Source: Streptomyces sp. CA-210063 (GTDB lineage: Bacteria > Actinomycetota > Actinomycetes > Streptomycetales > Streptomycetaceae). From it: 64,000 nt of DNA. Below the pieces are notes generated by a model. The model was given only the letters and a program-made list of their open reading frames with translations. It did no database searches and had not been told where the DNA came from. This document shows, in pieces, positions 60,771 through 64,000 of this stretch. The position numbers and the translations under genes are program-made. Each line of letters opens with the position of its first letter. Position 1 is the stretch's first letter. The stretch covers positions 6,634,001 through 6,698,000 of the forward strand of contig NZ_CP102512.1 in NCBI RefSeq assembly GCF_024612015.1, in the 5' to 3' direction.

Positions 60771-62483
60771 TCAGCGGGCGGCCGGTGCGAGCAGGTCGGG
60801 GGAGGAGACCAGGGCGGCGAGCTGCTTCCGGTCGACCTTTCCGTTGCCGTTCACGGGCAGTGCGTCGAGGCGTACACAGCGGCGGGGGATCTTGAAGGGT
60901 TCGATCAGGTCGCGCATGCGCTCGCGCACCTCCTCCGCGGGCAGGTCCGCGACCACGGCGAGCACCGCGGACCGCTGCCCGTCGGGAGGCAGTACGGCGG
61001 CCGATACGACGCCCTCCACGCGGGCCGCCGCGGCCTCGACCTCGGTGGCGCTGAGCCGGAAGCCGCGCTCCTTGTAGAGGTCGTCGCGGCGCCCGGCGAA
61101 GTAGAGGTAGCCGTCCTCGTCCTGCCGGCCGTAGTCGCCGGTGCGCAGCTCGGGGAAGAGGCCCTCGGCGCGCGGGAAGCGCTCGGCGGTCAGGTCGGGG
61201 CGCCGCCAGTAGCCGGCCATCACATGCGGTCCGCGGACCACGAACTGCCCGATCTCGCCGGCCGGTAGCCGTTCACCGTCGTCCCCGACGACGAAGACCT
61301 CGGTGCCGGGCAGCGGCAGACCGCAGGAGCCGGGCCGGGCGAGGTCGCCGTCGGGCGGCATGATCGCGGTGCGCTTGCACTCCGTGAGGCCGTACATCAC
61401 CTGGATCCGCAGCCCCGGCAGCGCGCCGCGCAGCGCGGCCATGGTGGTGTCGGACAGCGCCGCCCCGGTGTTGGTGAGCAGCCGCAGCCCCCGCAGCCGG
61501 CCGCCCGCTTCCCCGGAGCCGCGCCGCAACAGCCACGCCAGCCGGTCGGCCACGGACGGCACCCCCGGCAGCACCGTCGCCCCGCTCTCCTCCAGACTCC
61601 GCAGCAGCGGCGGACCGGCCTCCGCGACCGTGCCGAGATGCAACCGCGCTCCGCTCAGCGCGGACAGATAGAGCTGGTAGAGGCCGTAGTCGAAGGAGAG
61701 CGGCAGCGGGCAGTACACGACGTCGTCGGCGCGGTAGCCGAGACAGGCCTGGATGGCGGACACCGCGAACAGCACCTGCTGGTGAGTGCTCACCACCGCC
61801 TTGGGCAGGGCCGTGGTCCCGGAGGTGTAGATGAGGCTGACCGGGTCGACGGTGGTCAGGGGGCCGGGACCGTGAGGGTCGGTTGGTGGGGCGGCAGTGT
61901 GGGCGCGGGGTTGCGAGGCGGCGGTGTGGGCGCGAGGTTGCGGGGCGGCGGTGTGGGCACCGGGTTCGCGAGGGTCGAGAGCCGTTCGTACGAGGTCCTC
62001 GATCCGTACGGCCGTGACGCCGGCCCCCTCAGCGGTACGGAGGGCCTCCGTGTCGTCGGAGACGAGGACGCGGGGCTCGCAGTCGCCCAGCACATGCTCC
62101 AACGGGCCGCCGCGCACCTGCTCGTGCAGCACGCTGAACACCGCCCCGATCCGGGACGCGGCGTACACCAGCATCGCCACACCGAGCCCGTCCTCCGCCT
62201 TCACGACCAGACGGTCACCCCGGCCCAGCCCCTCCCGCCGAAGCCGCCCGGCCAGCCGCACACTGGCGTCGGCCAGCTCGCCGTAGGTCAGACCGCCGCC
62301 GCGGGTGCTCAGGGCGGGGGCCTGGGGGGCGCGTTCGGCGGCCCCGTCGAGGAGGTGGTGGAGGAGGTGGGGGGTGGGGGATGCCGGGGGCGACGATGGG
62401 GGTGGGGGCGCGGGGCGTTCGAAGAGGGTGGGAGGCGCGGGGCGCTCCGTGGGGGCCGGGAATTGCTGGGACTCTGTGGGCAT
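60771..62483 (-). CDS. Acyl/aminoacyl-AMP ligase (ANL superfamily)
   Basis: A 570-residue adenylate-forming ligase. Core motifs: SLIYTSGTTALPKAVVST (A3 loop; ALPK instead of GxPKG), MYGLTECKR (A5), LRTGDYGRQDEDGYLYFAGRRDDLYKERGFRLSATEVE (A7-A8) and NGNGKVDRKQ with the catalytic Lys (A10). The substrate code cannot be read reliably. It should activate an acid or amino acid and transfer it to the carrier protein next door. N-terminal 40 residues are Pro-rich, and an AHTAAPQPR triplicate repeat lies near residue 170. ATG overlaps the upstream stop (TGATG). Confidence 0.93.
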   Translation of the reverse strand: MPTESQQFPAPTERPAPPTLFERPAPPPPSSPPASPTPHLLHHLLDGAAERAPQAPALSTRGGGLTYGELADASVRLAGRLRREGLGRGDRLVVKAEDGLGVAMLVYAASRIGAVFSVLHEQVRGGPLEHVLGDCEPRVLVSDDTEALRTAEGAGVTAVRIEDLVRTALDPREPGAHTAAPQPRAHTAASQPRAHTAAPPTDPHGPGPLTTVDPVSLIYTSGTTALPKAVVSTHQQVLFAVSAIQACLGYRADDVVYCPLPLSFDYGLYQLYLSALSGARLHLGTVAEAGPPLLRSLEESGATVLPGVPSVADRLAWLLRRGSGEAGGRLRGLRLLTNTGAALSDTTMAALRGALPGLRIQVMYGLTECKRTAIMPPDGDLARPGSCGLPLPGTEVFVVGDDGERLPAGEIGQFVVRGPHVMAGYWRRPDLTAERFPRAEGLFPELRTGDYGRQDEDGYLYFAGRRDDLYKERGFRLSATEVEAAAARVEGVVSAAVLPPDGQRSAVLAVVADLPAEEVRERMRDLIEPFKIPRRCVRLDALPVNGNGKVDRKQLAALVSSPDLLAPAAR

Positions 62484-63615
62484 CAGGGCTCCCTCGTCGC
62501 GGCGGTGGCGGCGGTGGTGGCGGTGGTGGTGGCAGCGACGGTGGTGGTGGGGACCGGCCGGGTGAGTGATGCGGCGCCGTCGGCGATGCCGGTCCCGGCG
62601 CTTCCGGCAGCCCCAGAAGCCGCAGCAGCCGTAACAGCCGTAACAGCCCCGTCGCTCCCAGCCGCCGCCCTCTTCCTGGCGACCTTCCCGATCGGCACCA
62701 CCGTCGTGGCCGTCGCCGAGCAGACGAGTTGGGGCTCGTCGAGCACCTCGGCCGCGCTGTCACCGGTGTCGCCGGGCCGGGCGGCGATCACCTTGTGGGC
62801 CCGCAGCTCCACGATCCGGCGCAACCTGGTGCTGCGCACGAGCCGGCCGCTCGCCTCGATGTAGTCGCCGGGACGCACGGGCGCGGTGAACCGGACGTCG
62901 GAGTACTCGGAGAGCAGCCCCTCGTCGCTGTCCGTCCGTACGGTGATCTCGGTGACCAGATCCCCGAAGAGCCGCAGGACCCGGGCGCCGTCCACCAGAC
63001 CACCGCCGTAGTGGGCCTCCTCCTGACCGACCCGTACGCGCAGGAAGGCCATGGTGTGCTGCTCCGCATGCCCCTCTGAGCTGCGGTGGTCCTCGTCGCT
63101 GTCCGCCGCGGACGACATGATGGCGAACTCCTCTCTGTCGATCTTTCTTTCGGGCTTTCTGTCGATGGAGCTGTCGATGGAGCTGTCGATGGAGCTGGCG
63201 ATGGGTCTGTCGGTGGGCCTGGCGGTGGGCTTGGCGGTGGAACCGGAGACGCCGTCGGGCAGGGCGATCGCGACCGCCGCGACGACGTTCTGCTTGTGGG
63301 TGATGGACAGGGCGATGTCCGGCGGCCCCAACCGCGCCGCGCGCCCCCGGAACCGGACGACGGGAGCCCCGTCGGTGTCCCGGTCCACCCAGATCTCGTG
63401 GGGCGCGACGCCCTGGAGCATCCCGGTCCCCAGCACCTTGAGCACCGCCTCCTTGGCGGCGAACCGCCCGGCCAGGAACTCCAGACGGCGCTCGGCACCC
63501 ATAGCGTCGGCGAGAGCCGTCTCCTCAGGGGCGTAACCGAACCGCAGGAACCACGGCCGGTCGAGCAGCGCGCGGAGTTCGTCGCGGTCGAGCACGTCGA
63601 TGCCGATCCGCAGGT

Positions 63616-63619
<4 letters not shown>
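62483..63619 (-). CDS. AcpS-type phosphopantetheinyl transferase fused to ammonia-lyase-like hotdog domain
   Basis: A 378-residue two-domain protein. Residues 1-125 are holo-ACP synthase-like (LRIGIDVLDRDELRALL; FLAGRFAAKEAVLKVLGTGM with Mg-binding Glu; ALSITHKQNVVAAVAIAL). Residues 126-165 are a Ser/Ile/Asp repeat linker. From residue 187 comes a hotdog domain like 3-aminobutyryl-CoA ammonia-lyase (VRVGQEEAHYGGGLVDGARVLRLFGDLVTEI; VRFTAPVRPGDYIEASGRLV), then an Ala/Thr tail. An ATG at 63118 with GAGAGGAG upstream could start the second domain separately. The TTG 63619 overlaps the upstream decarboxylase stop. The fusion would serve carrier activation and beta-amino group chemistry. Confidence 0.86.

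Positions 63620-64000
<381 letters not shown>

Overview
The window is high-GC DNA (GTG and TTG starts, dense CDSs, GGAGG-type ribosome sites) whose gene content and order are those of a Streptomyces chromosome. The backbone keeps an order also found in mycobacteria (compare Rv1330c-Rv1341): pncB, clpS, DUF2017, mec-type JAMM protease, cysO, cysM, MBL-fold hydrolase, then RNase PH and rdgB. Accessory blocks interrupt it.

Layout. 1-5043: RDD membrane protein, small membrane protein, secreted M6 protease, repeat-expanded hypothetical. 5284-7516: NAD salvage (nicotinamidase, nicotinate phosphoribosyltransferase). 7637-15394: clpS, DUF2017, amino-acid permease, then the Mec/CysO/CysM cysteine route with a LacI regulator and a Cys-containing leader peptide, a PemK-like protein and the MBL hydrolase. 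15479-16732 and 34528-34761: the EIIC and EIIB of an N-acetylglucosamine PTS, divergent, each preceded by a DasR-type dre operator, but 17.7 kb apart. 34840-36935: rph, lipoprotein-like gene, rdgB, tRNA-Leu. 36935-39454: two HNH genes, Bcp peroxiredoxin, DUF3618, GroES-like. 39534-48375: a very long class A PBP, an ABC-2 exporter, DUF1707 protein, SGNH hydrolase. 48705-56910: DUF445, two MFS transporters, two GlxA-type regulators and small membrane proteins.

The first highlight fills the gap between the two PTS genes (16863-34230): a complete 13-gene bottromycin RiPP cluster in the order known as btmM to btmA. The precursor is a 44-residue ORF at 29267-29401 whose core, GPVVVFDC, lies directly after Met1 and is followed by a follower peptide. 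Around it are two YcaO enzymes, three B12/radical-SAM C-methyltransferases, an alpha/beta-hydrolase-fold epimerase without a nucleophile, follower-removing amidohydrolase, P450, O-methyltransferase, M17 aminopeptidase, DUF2087 regulator and MFS exporter. The product predicted is bottromycin A2-like. This pathway is already described; its position inside a split DasR-controlled PTS locus is the less familiar part.

The second highlight, and the better candidate for something undescribed, is 56970-64000 on the minus strand, cut by the window edge. Ectoine genes in the unusual order ectB-ectC-ectA-ectD are coupled to an acyl carrier protein, an acyl-AMP ligase, an AcpS phosphopantetheinyl transferase fused in frame to a 3-aminobutyryl-CoA ammonia-lyase-like hotdog domain, and a type III PLP decarboxylase. 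Six of the seven junctions overlap or abut closely, so the eight genes look like one transcription unit. I infer a pathway in which an amino acid is activated, loaded on a carrier protein and decarboxylated or deaminated, in connection with ectoine or diaminobutyrate chemistry; the product is unknown.

A recurrent feature is in-frame micro- and minisatellites (6, 9 and 12 bp units) in the termini and linkers of many proteins, and intergenic 20-42 bp tandem repeats.
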